Source: Serinus canaria (taxonomy: Eukaryota; Chordata; Aves; Passeriformes; Fringillidae). From it: DNA of 64,000 bases. Of the stretch, positions 47,501 to 59,555 are shown one piece after another (positions within the stretch are counted from its first letter, which is position 1; each line of letters begins with the position of its first letter). Under the pieces are notes generated by a model. It saw only the letters and a list, made by a program, of their open reading frames with translations, was not told where the DNA came from and did no database searches. The position numbers were made by a program, and so were the translations under genes. Location of the stretch: NCBI RefSeq assembly GCF_022539315.1, contig NC_066317.1, positions 54,044,435-54,108,434 on the forward strand, given 5' to 3'.

Positions 47501-50500
47501 GCACCAGCTCTCTCTGGTACCTGTCCTGTGCTTAAGGCTAACAAGAATCTATGCTTAGATGATCTCTCAGCAAACTTATTTCAGAGCCTCAATGCAACAA
47601 AGGGACATACCAAGATACCAACAGCAGCATTTTCCACTGGCTTTCAAAGCAGGAGCTGGCATGGTATGCCTGCCATACTCATAGGCTGATGATTATAATC
47701 CTCCAACCATGTTAATCAGGGTGAAAAATAATTAGCCTGGTGGGAAAAGGGGAGTTCTTAGCCACATCAATGGTTAAGATAATGCTATTCAACAAAGCCT
47801 GTGGCTGAGGAGCCAAGTGAGCTGTGGGGACAAGGCGGTGAGGAGAGAGCACTTTCTTAGAGCAGCCCAACTGCTGACAAAACAAATGTGGATCTACCTG
47901 CTCCTCTCCATTTGCAATCTGGTTCCAGTTCAGCAAAACTCCTAAATACACATCCAAGAGGTGCTAAGGAAGCAGAGTCTGCATGCACTTCACGGGGAGC
48001 TAATGCTGTGCATCAGCTCTGATTCTGCCCCATTAACTGTGCAACACTTGAGGAAGTGCTTAAGACCTACAGCCAAAATTATATAGTTGGAAAATAGACC
48101 TCTCTTCTTCCCAAATACAGTCAGGACTCAGGAACTAGAGAACTAAATTTTGGAAGACCTCACCTGTGCTTGCAGGCTTTTCTGTGTCCTGTTCTGAGGT
48201 CTCTAAATCTGCCCTAGGCAGGACCTGGAAGTTGGGAATGAAGTAGCACAAGCCCTGTCTCAGAGCTAACCTTTGAGACACAGCAAACAGATGCTATTTC
48301 CTGAATCGGGGTCTGCAGAGGAAAACTCACAACAGCTTTAGGGGAAATTTCAGGTCTTGCCACTTTAATGACAAATTGAGAATTAGCTAATCACTTTAAA
48401 GTTAAACAACTTCTAAAATTACTTTCTATAAACAGATGCACTATTAAAGCTGTTTTGTTTTTAGAGTGATTTTGGAGATGCTAATTTGCATGATCAATTA
48501 GTAGAGATCATGAGAAATACATGTGGCTATATGCTAACATTTTAAATTTTTATTTAAACAGAACAGAAAAATACCCTCTTTGATACTCAGATGACCTTCC
48601 AGATATCCATGTACAGTATCTATGGATTTTTAAGCATAATTAACAACTTCCATTTCAGTATTTAAGAGCTGCAAGTTCTGTTTCTTTGACAGTCAAAAGC
48701 TAATCAATCTTGTTCTCAAATGCTAATACAAGCAATTAAAAATAACATTAATTGAAATACTGCAGGGGCTGTTAGTTTTTTTCTTAACCTCATGGCAATA
48801 CTAATTTACTGTACTAATTAGTGAATTGCCCTTTGTATTATAAATCTTTAGAAGGGAGAACTGGCCTTTAAAGCCCAACAGAGAGATGCAGATGGTCACT
48901 GTACTTTCAGTAAACTTTCATACTATCAGGATATTCATTTCACCACATAAGCTAAACATGATGGATTACATTGTTTACGATGAAGAATATTAATTTCTGC
49001 AAAAAAAAATGTGTTGCCCATTTGTCCTGTTGTAAAACATGCAAATATTCTTTATAGAATAGAGTAAATTCTTTCCAGTTGTCCTAATTAGAAGACTATA
49101 ACTGGCCCATATGAAACACAGGAGAGGAAGGTAAATAGGCAATATGTTGTAAAATGGAACAAGACAAACTATGAAATATGGATAAAAATATATAACATGT
49201 TGATTGTAGACAGACATAATTTAAAACATCTTGCTGAGCAATTAAAAATTCAAAAGAAAAAAAATAAAACTTATAAAATAACAGTTACAAAATAATTCCT
49301 ATTTACCCTAATGAACCTTTTCCAGAAGATCTAGTTTAATTTGTTGTCATGGCCAGTTTTATTCTCTAAACCAAGGCAGTTGGAATAGTTTCTTTTCCAG
49401 AAGATTACCAAAGGCTCAGGTGGTTCTTTGATTTAGGAACAAGGTTGGGAGTTTTTAGCTATCACACTATAATCTACGCAAACAAGAAGACTGATTCTCC
49501 TTGGAAGTACCCTTATAGCATCATTCTAACACATAAACATGAAGGTACACTTAGGTCCCTCTATAGTCCTGCAGGCTGATTTTTCATGTGGTTTTCATGT
49601 ATTGCTGTTGTGGATTTTGGAAATCTGATAAGAATTTTTCTCTTTTTAGTAACAGCTGAATGGAAATTTTGAATTTTCCACAGAAGACCTCCTCTGTGCC
49701 ATGCAGAATACTTGCTATTATACTCCAAATATTCACTGGGCTACAGCAGTGGGTGGGTAAGACAGGGTATTGTTTGAAAGAATAACATGGGAGGTGAGGT
49801 GAACACATATAACTACAGAAAGGTTTCATAAGCCAAGTCAGTCCCTGAGAGTTTGTCTGATACATAGGGTTTGCTGTTGAACCTCCAACCTTCCAGAAAT
49901 GCAAATATTCCTCTTAGACCAATGGAAACTGTGGCAGGTCCTAATTGCCACCAGGAGAATAACTGGTATGTTTGACTTCCTGTTGATGTCATCCCTCACA
50001 AGGAGATGGCATGCATATAGGGAGATTCCCATTTAAAACATAACACACTTTGGGCTCTGGATTTGAAGCTACCAATAAAGCAGGCAGCCTTTTAAAAAGA
50101 GTATGAAAATAGATTTTAGACCTTTACTGGGATGTCACTGTTTAAGCAGTAAGAAAATAGGATTGTAAAGACAGATAAGGTAATGACTTGTTACTAATAA
50201 ATGTTGCATTAAGTAACCTTTAATTTTAATTGATTCTATCCTGTTCCTGGAGATGAGTATTTCTTAGGATTCTCTTCTGCCAGCTTTGTTCCAGACAAAC
50301 TTGTAGGCAAAGAGCCACAAGTGGAAATCTGATGCTGGCTGCAAGTTTATGATCTGGCTCTTTGGCTGAAGCTGAAGTACTCAAAAATAACGTAGTGGAG
50401 CTTCTCTGCAGTGCAGGATGGTGGTGGCCTTAAGAGATCAGCATACCTGCACATTTTTAGTACTGGGTATATCCACATTAACAGGGATTGTGCTGTTAGC

Positions 50501-50604
50501 ACACACTCAGGTTCCTGCACACAAAGGCAACAGGATTCCCAGCATGGGCCACTGCAGGTCTCCTACTGCTGAAAGCAGCAAGAAAGCCAAAGTTAAACAC
50601 AAAC
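41566..50604. other. Long AT-rich non-coding stretch
   Basis: About 9 kb with no gene or transposon recognised. Open frames (for example at 41730-41987, 42810-43043, 43269-43696, 44925-45279, 47712-47957 and 49584-50032) are short, overlap in other frames and show no signature. Small features are a 12-bp direct repeat CTATCTGTAGG/CTATCTGTAAT near 42076 and a short ATT run at 43787-43800. The 48530-48900 block has a palindrome ACTAATTAGT (48813-48822) among several TAAT cores. Confidence 0.45.
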
Positions 50605-50760
50605 TCATAAAGTGGTTGGGTTGGATGGGATCTCTCCCACTCGGTCAAATGCTCAAAATCCTCTCCAGTCTGGCCTTGAACACTTTCAGGGATGGAGCAT
50701 ATGCAGTTTTGTAGTCTAGCCTCTGTCCCAGAACAATTCTGGGAAAATCAACTCTCCCCT
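50605..50760 (-). mobile_element. CR1 LINE scrap (minus orientation)
   Basis: The plus strand reads GGTTGGGTTGGATGGGATCT, then CCAGTCTGGCCTTGAACACT and TTTCAGGGATGGAGCA. This is the reverse complement of the CR1 3' end: the terminal 'agatcccatccaaccc' phrase followed leftward by 'tgctccatccctgaaagtgttcaa'. It is truncated on the right around the segment that would encode 'HW.RLP' and shows no target duplication. The upstream 98-codon open frame (50418-50714) partly overlaps it and is not a gene. Confidence 0.75.
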
Positions 50761-51514
50761 CCATTGTATAAATGATCGGGAAGCTAACATTAGGACATAG
50801 GCCAGCCAAATATTGAAATATTGTTGCAGCTTGTATCTCAGTTTATTCCTAGATCCTGAGAAACCGAACAGCCTAGAGGTGACATGTGCCAGCTACTGAA
50901 AGAGAAAGAGCAATTTTAAGACTAACCATCAGTGTAAGATCTGACTGTAAAGCACTTATTTTTCATCTAGTTCCTTCCCCATCTGTAAAATGTGAGACAA
51001 TACTTAGCATCCTGGGTCTTAGAAAATCACATTAAAGAAGTAGCATGAAAGAGTCTCCTCAAAGTAAAAGCAAAATATTATTACTTTTTCCTCTTTTCTT
51101 CCCTCTCAAATGCCAAAATGAGAAAGTCTTGATTCAAGGACAACAACTTGATGTAACACTGCAAGAGGTAAAGCACACATGTCCTTTGTAAGAATAGAAA
51201 AGTACAAAGCCAACAACATTACTTGTTTATATATTAAGTCTCCCTGTCTTTTGTGAACAGCTGCAGATTTTAAGCATTGTATATAAAGGTAAAACAACTT
51301 GTTTTTAATCTAAGCATCAGAGCTTTGTGATTTTTCCCACTGGCAAGTTACAGACTGTACACATGACTTCTTCTTATTGTAGATACTTTTCATTTAAAAA
51401 AATAAATTGTTAAACTTTTCCTCTCTGTTATCAGAAGCAGGTTAGTTAGTGCAAAGAACCTCTTGCAATTAGAATCTTATAAGGCAAGGGACCTCCAACA
51501 AAATATTTGAATCC

Positions 51515-51790
51515 ATGTTATATTTAGGATGAGAGGAAATGGCCTGGTGTTTCTCCAGGGGAGGTTTAGATTGGCTATTAGGAAAAATATCTTCACTGAA
51601 AGGGTTGCCTGGCACTGGGACAGGCTGCCCAGGGAAATGGTTGAGTCCACCACCCCATGGGATATTGAGAAGGAGTGTGAATGCACCGGGACATGGTTCG
51701 GTGGTGGACTTGGGAGTTATAAATTAATAGCTGGACTCAATGATCTCAGAGATCTTTTCTAACCAAGATGCTTCTGTGATTCCATGATCT
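51515..51790 (+). mobile_element. CR1 LINE 3' end
   Basis: In CR1 order it carries GGGGAGGTTTAGATTGGCTA, TTAGGAAAAATATCTTCACT, GAAAGGGTTGCCTGGCACTG, GGACAGGCTGCCCAGGGAAA and TGGTTGAGTCCACC. It ends with GCTGGACTCAATGATCTCAG, AGATCTTTTCTAACC and a short tail like GTGATTCCATGATCTT, the terminal repeat class of CR1. The short overlapping plus-strand frames here are read-through of this dead copy. Confidence 0.92.
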
Positions 51791-52489
51791 TAGGGGAATG
51801 GAATGTCAACTTTCTACATTAATTCTGTTTGAAAACTTTTTACCTACTCCAGCTCAGGCTGTGCCCTTCTAAGTCAAGGTTAATTTGCACTGCACCTAAG
51901 ATAGGCTGGTGCTCCATGAAATTAAGCAGTCCTGAGATATTCATCTAAGAGATATTTTGTTTCTTCTTTGTTTCCTTCTTTGAAGAAAGTGAGGAGCAAG
52001 TGAGGAGGCAATGACTTGCTGCTGGTACTACAAGGCTCCACATCAGCACCACCCTGGCATTTTAAAGAGGTGGAGTTTTATTCCAATCTTCTGCTGCTTT
52101 TCCTCACAGAATTTCTCTGAGGATGGGGGAGCATTTAATCAAATTTATCAGAGGGATCACATAGCATAAGTTGGACAACATCACAGAAAATTGTTAACAT
52201 TAAAATGCAACATTTAAATTCAATGTGAAATGTGTATGGGTCCACATTTTTGCATTCAAGTTTTAAATGAGTCAATGCTCCAAAATGCAACACTTATGCT
52301 TTATAACCTGTCATTCTATGTAAATCAGGGGATTAGTCTTTCCTTGCTGCTCATAAAGAATTGGCAGTAAGGTTGGCAGACTCAATTACAATACTCTTTC
52401 AGTCATGGAAGTTGTTCAACTCCCCTTCTCTACAATAACCAAGTTCTGGGGTAGTGTGGGTTGGAGGACTATAGTAGAACATTAAGCTT
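51791..52489. other. Unassigned non-coding sequence
   Basis: AT-rich sequence between a CR1 and an LTR fragment. No gene, RNA or repeat was recognised. Confidence 0.45.
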
Positions 52490-52945
52490 CTGTAGTGGTT
52501 GACACTATCAGGATGTCAGGCACCCACCAAAGCCACTCTTTCACTCTCCTCTGGAGCTGAGCAGGGGACAGAAAGTATAATGAAGGAGTCATGGGTTGAG
52601 ATAATGACAAGAAGAGATCACTCACCAATTAAATTACCAATACAGGTGAAACGAACTCAAGTTCAGGATATTAATTGAATTTATTACTAACAAAGTCAGA
52701 ATAGGATAATGAGAAGTAAAATTATTCTTGAAAATACCTTTCTATTTTCTCTCCCTCCTTCCCAAGCTCTTCTTCTTCCCCACAGAAGGGCAGGCACATG
52801 GGGACAGGGGTTACACTCAGTTCATCACCCCAATAGCCTCCCCACCACCAAAACCTGGCCACACAAATCAAACACAGCTTCTCACCCTTTCCTTCAGCTT
52901 TATCTGTTAAAACCAATCCATGCAGCGTCCTTCTACCTCTATCCT
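52490..52945 (-). mobile_element. Avian ERV LTR-region fragment (minus orientation)
   Basis: Plus-strand phrases GTGGTTGACACTATCAGGAT, GTCAGGCACCCACCAAAGCC, GGAGTCATGGGTTGAGATAA, GAGATCACTCACCAATTA, TTTATTACTAACAAAGTCAG and GTTACACTCAGTTCATCACC recur in bird genomes as part of an ERV, read in reverse. The TTTATT in the middle would be a minus-strand AATAAA signal. Pyrimidine-rich sequence follows to the right, as expected for U3 in minus orientation. The exact limits and family are not established, and no target duplication was found. Short open frames at 52709-52954 are LTR read-through. Confidence 0.6.
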
Positions 52946-54954
52946 GTAAGCTAAAGAGTACACGACAGAGTTTCTTTCTCTTCCCAGCTGCAATTTTTTG
53001 AAGACATTTGGGAACCTAATTTGGGTGATGGCTTAGTGTTGTGAAATTCAAGCTGGGTTAAGCAGATAATTTAGAATTTTTTAAGGGGAACTTTTTATAA
53101 TTTCCTCTCAACATGAGAAACTTTCTTATATCCCTATCTGAAGTGTACTATTAAGTATAAGTGTAAATTAAGTATAAGGCCACACACCAATTCCCAGTTA
53201 CATTCTGCAGGACAGTAGACAAGCAGCCTGCATGATTTAGCTCCCATACAAACTCTAATATCAAATTATTTTTAAGTAATATGCATATGCCATGAAACAA
53301 ATTAGTATAAATACATTACTGTTTGACCTCTCCATGTCACAAATGTTGTGGTGCAGATTTTGTTAGATAAGTAAGGCAACCATTCAGGTGTTTGTTCTTT
53401 CATTAATCACAGACTGTATTGCACTTCCCTGCATCATGTCAGAGACTTGGCCATACCTGAATTTGTCTATCTACATAAATATGATGGTGGATGTGAGACA
53501 AGAGTAACAAAAATGATCAAGGAACAATTGCCTGCATAGCTGTTTGGAGATTTTCTTGGAAAAAGTACCAAGAGAAATTGCAAGAAACTTTATAATGGTC
53601 ATATAACCTGGACAATCAAAACCAGGTAAAAATTAAGAGAAGAGAGCCTGGATTCTTTTGACTGGTTTAATTAAGAAGATAAAACAAATCTAAACTGCTT
53701 ATTTCTTCCATATTCCTAGAAATATAAGCCTGCATGTCACTTATTATACATATGCTCAATTTTTTTAAAGAAATGTAAGAGCAAAAACCCATCTCTGAAG
53801 AATACAGGATGTTGCTACCATAAGGCACAGGGAGAAACAGAAAAAAATTAGTCCCTAAAAACACCATTGAGGCCACAGCTGCTACATTTATATGGATTCA
53901 GTAGTGGAAATATGGCTCTGGTTTTGTGACAGAAAAATATTTCCTGGTAAAACCAACAAAATTCCTGCTGTAATATGTGAACTGCACAACATAATGCTTT
54001 TATTAGAAAATAAGCCATTGAGGAACCTGCAGTACACTCCTGTCTGTGCTCAATAGACTAGACAGGGAAACAAGTGGTCTGTTTGATTTATGGTGTGCCT
54101 AAATCTTGAGGGAAAAAACTTCTACATATCAAACCTCTGTTCAAAAGAGTGTTGCATGGAAACATAAGTGAGACTGACAGGAATGTCTGTTGGTCCAAGG
54201 AAGTCGGAACAGATGTGATAAGCATTTTTCCTCTCTTGTTTGTACTACTTTTAACTTAAAACTATTAAAAAGGAGGGGCAAAAGCAAATCTAATTCGAAG
54301 ATGAGACATAAAACTCATATCCACAATGAACTTGCAATACACTGCTGTCTTGGTGATAGAATGGTCTCCAAATACAGTGAATTTCCTGCTGACACTTTGA
54401 TTTAAAAAACACATTAGGAGTTCATTATTTCTAAGCAGGATTTTCTAAGACTACTTGTTACATTCTGCACTAGCTTTTGTCTGCATTGGCTAGTCAAGGC
54501 ATCCCAGTTTTTTATTTCTTCAGGAAATGGACAAACATTAAAAATTTCTGTAAAAGGTCAGCTTCAAATAATGAATGCTTCCCTATCCTGAAGATGTACA
54601 CAGTACATCACTATAGACAAGCCTTCTCTACTTTGTCATCCTTGATAAAATTCTGCTTATTTGGGGTATGTTTTTATACCAAACACATCTAGCCATAACA
54701 GAAGAATATTCCACTACTGGATAGTGAGTATCTTCCTTTGACTGGCTGCCATGATATCTGGATACTATGATGACAGGCACATTATAAATAGGCATAGATC
54801 TCCCTGCCTCTACCAGGCTATTTATCACTTTGTTTGGAAGACCTTCTAATTACTCTACCAATGTAGGTGGTCACAGTAGCTGAAGGAGTTGCTTTAGGTA
54901 GACTGCCAAATATCTCATTTGTCTTGTCATCCTTCACATTAAGTGCTTATTTCT
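52946..54954. other. Unassigned AT-rich non-coding sequence
   Basis: No gene or transposon recognised. A small imperfect direct duplication lies at 53151-53179, where TTAAGTATAAG occurs twice 17 bases apart. Confidence 0.45.
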
Positions 54955-55400
54955 TGTAGGGTCATTTCTCTGTGCTCATTCTTCCTTGATAGCTCTGTTA
55001 CCTTTGACACCATAGGGCACCTACTACTCCATAAGAAACTCCCACCCTTAGGTTTATGTGGCACCAGCTCACTGTTTCTTCATCTGGCTGACAGCATTAG
55101 AGAGTTAGTGCTGATGGATCCTTTATTTCTTCCCTGTCTCTGCTGGCATCTCTCAAGGCTCTGTCATTATTCCCCTGTCCCTCTTCCCAGTCACTGTCAG
55201 GATGTCTTTGCCAGCTGTCCTGGACCCACTTATTTCCCACTATTAATGACTCTTAAATTTGATCTTCTGCCTGCAGCCGTGCTTCAGGGGTGTCTTGCTG
55301 AACCCCTCATGGCTTCCTTAGATGCTGCATGCCTAAGGATGAACCTCCAACTTTCTTCATGGCAACTGTGCTCTTTATCACCAGCTTATGCATGTGCCTC
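54955..55400 (+). mobile_element. Degenerate non-LTR (CR1/L2-clade) reverse-transcriptase fragment
   Basis: The 156-codon frame at 54943-55413 encodes SSVTFDTIGHLLLHKKL, then LGLCGTSSLFLHLADS. This fits the reverse-transcriptase palm wording of CR1/L2-clade LINEs, 'DLSAAFDTIDH.LLL.KL..LGL.GT.L.W..S.L'. Further on, a reading shifted by one base or so at 55241-55266 retains a worn trace of the 'YADDTQIYL' catalytic box (TAT...AATGACTCTTAAATT). After it comes LRMNLQLSSWQ, like the family's 'WM..N.LQLN..KT' segment. The copy has frameshifts and has lost catalytic residues, so it is a fossil. It is clearly different from the bird CR1 3' ends elsewhere in this window and probably much older. Whether it is L2 or an old CR1 branch is unresolved. 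Confidence 0.65.
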
Positions 55401-58384
55401 ATGGTTATTCTGACTATTCCTTTTTTTCTGTCTTCTTCCAAACATTTCCTTCTAAAATACTGTTGCCTCTGTTATTATTTTTCCATTTACTCTGCCTAAT
55501 TTTACCAAAATTCTTTTGCAATGGACTGAATTGAACTTGCTCTGACCTTTATTCTCCTCTGGTATTAGCTCCTCTTGTACTTTTTTATAAAACTTGTTCC
55601 TTAAGGCAATTCCCTATCTCCTTTCTAAACCAGCAAATTTAGCATATATGTCTGCTTAAGTATTTTGAGACTAAATCTGAAAAATGTAGAAGAGTTTATT
55701 TGTTTAAAATAAAGTATACTTTTAAGCTATTATGGTAAAAAACTTTGACACCATGAATATTTGTAACACTATCAAAAATATTTACTTTATACCATGGCAG
55801 TAAAATGTGTCTCTTTGGCAGTACTGTTTATATCTTCATGAACATGATATAAGATTTTCTATTGCAATGTGTTATACAGTAATTTCTAGTTCTTTTCATC
55901 CAAAAAGCTACAGCTGTGGCAAGTTGTAATGTGAGAATGTTGCTTTCCAGACTGAAGCAAAGCTGACATCTGTATCTAGTTCCCCCCAAACTGATGAAAG
56001 AAAAGAGGTGAATTTTGAACCTGATAAACACATAGAGTAAGGATGTATTCTCAGAGGCTACATCTGACAATTCTTCCAGGTCTGTGATGGTAGATACAGG
56101 GAATGTTTTATTTTACAAATTACAACATTTACTGTATAAGATAGGCAGAAAAAAAATTTTTTGATTCCGTTTTATGCAGTCATATGCTTCATAGGAATGA
56201 AAACAGTTGAATAAATTACTTATCTGACAGACAAGCACACCTAGGCAGGTAAAAAGGAGTTTTGTAATTGGTGGTACTGAGTAAATGTTAAGCCATTTTA
56301 AGCACATTGAGTCAGATTTAAATCATCATGTTAGCAGTTCATTTAACCACCAGCTGATCTTCCCTTTGTGGCTATGAAATACTGGAAGTCTATTGGTGAT
56401 TGCTCAGAGATTCAAACAGTGGTACTGCTAAGTATTTTCCCCTTTACTCTATTTTTCCTTTAATGTTAAATTGCACTGTGAAGTTAAACACTGAAGATCA
56501 GTCAAGACATGTAGTGAAAAATAGTAAAAAATTTCTAAGAACAGCAGTTTTAAAGGGTTGTTCTGAAAGTGACAGCACTACAATCTGCAGAGCAAGAAGA
56601 TCTGTAAGTATCAAAGCAAACATTATCAACTAACTACTTGGCATATTAATAATGGAAATAATGGAGGGAACCCCTGGATGTAATGCAATAAACCTGTTTA
56701 TCATAACTCTGCAGGTTTTATCTTCTCCAAGTCTTTACTGGAAAGTGCTCCAGATATGGCCTTTGATGGCCAGGATCATGAATATTCAGACCAGGTATGT
56801 TGCTGCCCTTTATCCACCATGGGTAAAGAGATTGACCTCAAGCTCTGACTGTGCAGAAATCAATAGCAGAGCTTACAGTTTTGGAAAAAAACCTCCAAAC
56901 CAAAACTCTCGACATGTCCATTAATGAGTACCATCATGGAGGGTTAATTATGAGACAGGGTAGGAATGCTTTTAGCTGAACTGTGTCCCACCATGACAAC
57001 CTGATTGTCATTATTCTGTAAAAAACACCTTCTGCTCTCCCTGCCTTAGACTGTCTACAGAAATTTTCCCAGCTTGTAAGATGTTACTATTGACAAACAT
57101 TGGACTGAATCCAACCCAAGTTTGTCTGCATTAGCTCTGTAATCTGAGAGAAGATTATCATTTCCCTTGCCTAGTGTAACTTTAGTATAATAATCAAAAT
57201 GGTAGTATATGGTATGTGCTGAGAATACTTGTTTCCTGTTGATCTCTTCTTGTCCCTTTGGGGTCTTTTTAAGGAGATACTGGCTATTCCTTACCAATAC
57301 AGGTGGCAATACTGAATTGTATACTCACAGAAATTAAAGTTTCACAGAAATTTGTGATGACAAGAAACTCATAGAAAGTGTCCCGTACTTAAAATGAAAA
57401 TGTCAAATCCTGCTTTTCATATTGACTTTACACAAGTCATTGCACACAAACATTTGCACTTCCCTAATTTTAGAATGAGGACAATTACTAAGTTGCACTT
57501 GTTGAGGTGCCTTTTTCCTACTGGTTTACCATTCATGCTCTTGTTCATCATCAGCCATGTTTATTCTTTCTGAATAAAACAAACTTTTATTTATTTTATG
57601 GGCTTGCACATTTGTACTATGCAATCAATACTTATTCAAAAAAATAAGATTCTTCATAGACCACAAAATTAGAACTGTGAAATACACTTTTCTGAAAAGT
57701 TCTGGAATTGACATATTACAATATACAGAATCTGTCTCACTACCAAAAAACATTCAATCATGCAAATGGCATGTACAGGCAAATGATATATATGGATTTA
57801 AATGGATGTTTAATAATCCAGAGAATAAAAAAGAACATTAATTTAATATCATGTGTATGACTGTGACTCATACCAGGTCTGAGTGAGCAAATTTTAAAGA
57901 AACACAAAGGGGAAAAAATTGACCTGAACAATGGAATTAGATTAGATTTAGGCTTATATTTCAACAGCATAAACAAAAAAGCTCAAGAAAAAGACCAAAG
58001 AAAGATAATCAAAATTCTAGTAATATAAGTGGCAATCTGGGTTGCTGACACAGATGTGTGACATAAAGATGCCATACAGCATCACAATTTTTACACTTTA
58101 TGAAAGTCAAAATACTTGAATTATGTTTCTCTGTATGGAAATATGCAGATAGGATTAGGAAATACTATCAAAAAGCATCTAAAGAGGTTTCTGTACATCC
58201 ACTGAGATTCCAAACACTAATTCCTTTTTGTGAAGGATAATGGGACACAGAACCTCCTACTCAATGGAATGCATTTTCATATATAATTAGGTTTTGGTCA
58301 CATTGACATTAAAAGTAAATCTACTGATTTTGGAACATGGAATTTTATCTATGTAGTATGTTCAGTCATCTTCTGACAAAAATT
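55401..58384. other. Unassigned AT-rich non-coding sequence
   Basis: About 3 kb. The first 200 bases may continue the LINE fossil, but nothing there is recognisable. Open frames of 60-90 codons overlap in several frames and have no motifs. No RNA gene or repeat was seen. Confidence 0.45.
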
Positions 58385-58537
58385 CTTGTGTGCAGTTCTG
58401 GTCACTGATATATGAGAAAGACATCAAGCTGTTGGAGAGCATCCAGAAGAGCGCAACAAAAATGGTGAAGGGGAGTATGAGGAGCAGCTGAGGTCACTTT
58501 GTTTTTTCAACTTGGAGGAGACTGAGAGGAGACCTCA

Positions 58538-58587
58538 TTGCATTCTACAACTTCCTCACAAGGAGAAGAGGAAGTTGTAGAATGCAA
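58538..58587. repeat. Perfect 20-bp inverted repeat with 10-nt loop
   Basis: Left arm 58538-58557 begins TTGCATTCTACAACTTCC. Right arm 58568-58587 ends GGAAGTTGTAGAATGCAA and is its exact reverse complement. The loop is ACAAGGAGAA. The left arm and loop match normal CR1 wording; the right arm does not, so it appears to be a templated inverted copy of the left arm. Confidence 0.97.
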
Positions 58588-58772
58588 CAACAGACACCGT
58601 TCTCTTCTTCCTGGTGACCAGTGACAGGACCCAAGGGAATGGCTTGAAATGGTGTCAGGAGAGGTTTAGTCTGGATATCAGGAAAAGATTCTTCCTCCAG
58701 AGGGAGGCTGGGCACTGGAACAGGCTCCCCAGGGAAGTGGTCACAGCCCCAGTCATGGCAGAGCTCAAGAGG

Positions 58773-58820
58773 CTGGATGATGTTCTGGGTGAACATCTGG
58801 ATGATGTTCTAGGTGTGACT
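58773..58820. repeat. 24-bp tandem duplication inside the CR1
   Basis: CTGGATGATGTTCTGGGTG (58773-58791) plus AACAT is followed at once by CTGGATGATGTTCTAGGTG (58797-58815) plus TGACT. Across the shared 19 bases there is one difference. Normal CR1 3' ends carry this segment once. Confidence 0.9.
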
Positions 58821-59512
58821 CCTGGAGATGACACTGTGCAGGGCTGGGAGCTGGACTCAATGACCTTTGTGGGTCCCTTCCAACTCAGCGTAATCTGTGA
58901 TCTCTGTCTAACACCACTCACAGAAGTGTCAAATACACAATTAGGTAAACTAGACAAACCTGTCCCAGCTATACAGATTCCATCTTTATGGAGACTCCTA
59001 GGTGGCACTTGTGTAACAGAAGGGCAGGTTCACCATATCACACTTAGAGATCCAACAGGCCCTACACAAACCACACTCCAATCAGGTATGTCTGAACTAA
59101 CAAAGGGGCTCAATTCCACTTCCAATTTCCAATTTCTCATTGCAAAAGAAGCATTTTAATTTGAGTGTCATTTTTCCTCATCATCAATCAAACATATGCT
59201 TTCTTTTCTTAAAGTAAGCTAGGTACAGGACAGGAGATGCACAATTAACAGTCCAGCAGCACATGCACTGGCTTCCCCAAATAGATGGATTAAGACAAGA
59301 AGAAAAACTTTTTTGGTACAGAAACAGATTTGTGGTTAAAGCCTCTAAGGAATTATTAAAACCCTAATGAATCTTTTTAATTATCACCCACAGTGTCCTT
59401 TTAAGTGAAATAATTTCAGAGCTGCAGTGCAAACCAGTTAAACAAATTGCTAGTTGGGAAAAAAAATCCAAGTCTCTTGGCAGCTCTTCTGTTTCAGATT
59501 CCTACACAGACA

Positions 59513-59555
59513 GATATATATACATATACATATATATAAAAATAAATATATATAT
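59513..59555. repeat. TA-rich simple repeat
   Basis: A run of TATATA units interrupted by CATA and AAAATAAA makes up most of this stretch. It is an imperfect microsatellite. Confidence 0.85.

Larger units (their letters stand above)
58385..58905 (+). mobile_element. CR1 LINE copy with internal hairpin and tandem duplication
   Basis: It begins GTGTGCAGTTCTGGTCACTG and follows CR1 order: ATCCAGAAGAGCGCAACAAA, GAGGAGACTGAGAGGAGACC, CTACAACTTCCTCACAAGGA, GTGACAGGACCCAAGGGAAT, GGAGAGGTTTAGTCTGGATA, GGGCACTGGAACAGGCTCCC and AGCTGGACTCAATGACC. It ends in GTGGGTCCCTTCCAACTCAG. The frame at 58614-59159 covers its 3' half (FSLDIRKRFFLQREAGHWNR) and then runs into flanking DNA, so it is not a gene. Two oddities sit inside: a perfect 20-bp inverted repeat at 58538-58587 and a 24-bp tandem duplication at 58773-58820. 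Confidence 0.94.

Noticed and set aside
58614..59159. 181-codon plus-strand open frame as a gene
   Set aside because: Its first half is the 3' region of a CR1 LINE and the rest is flanking unique sequence without motifs.
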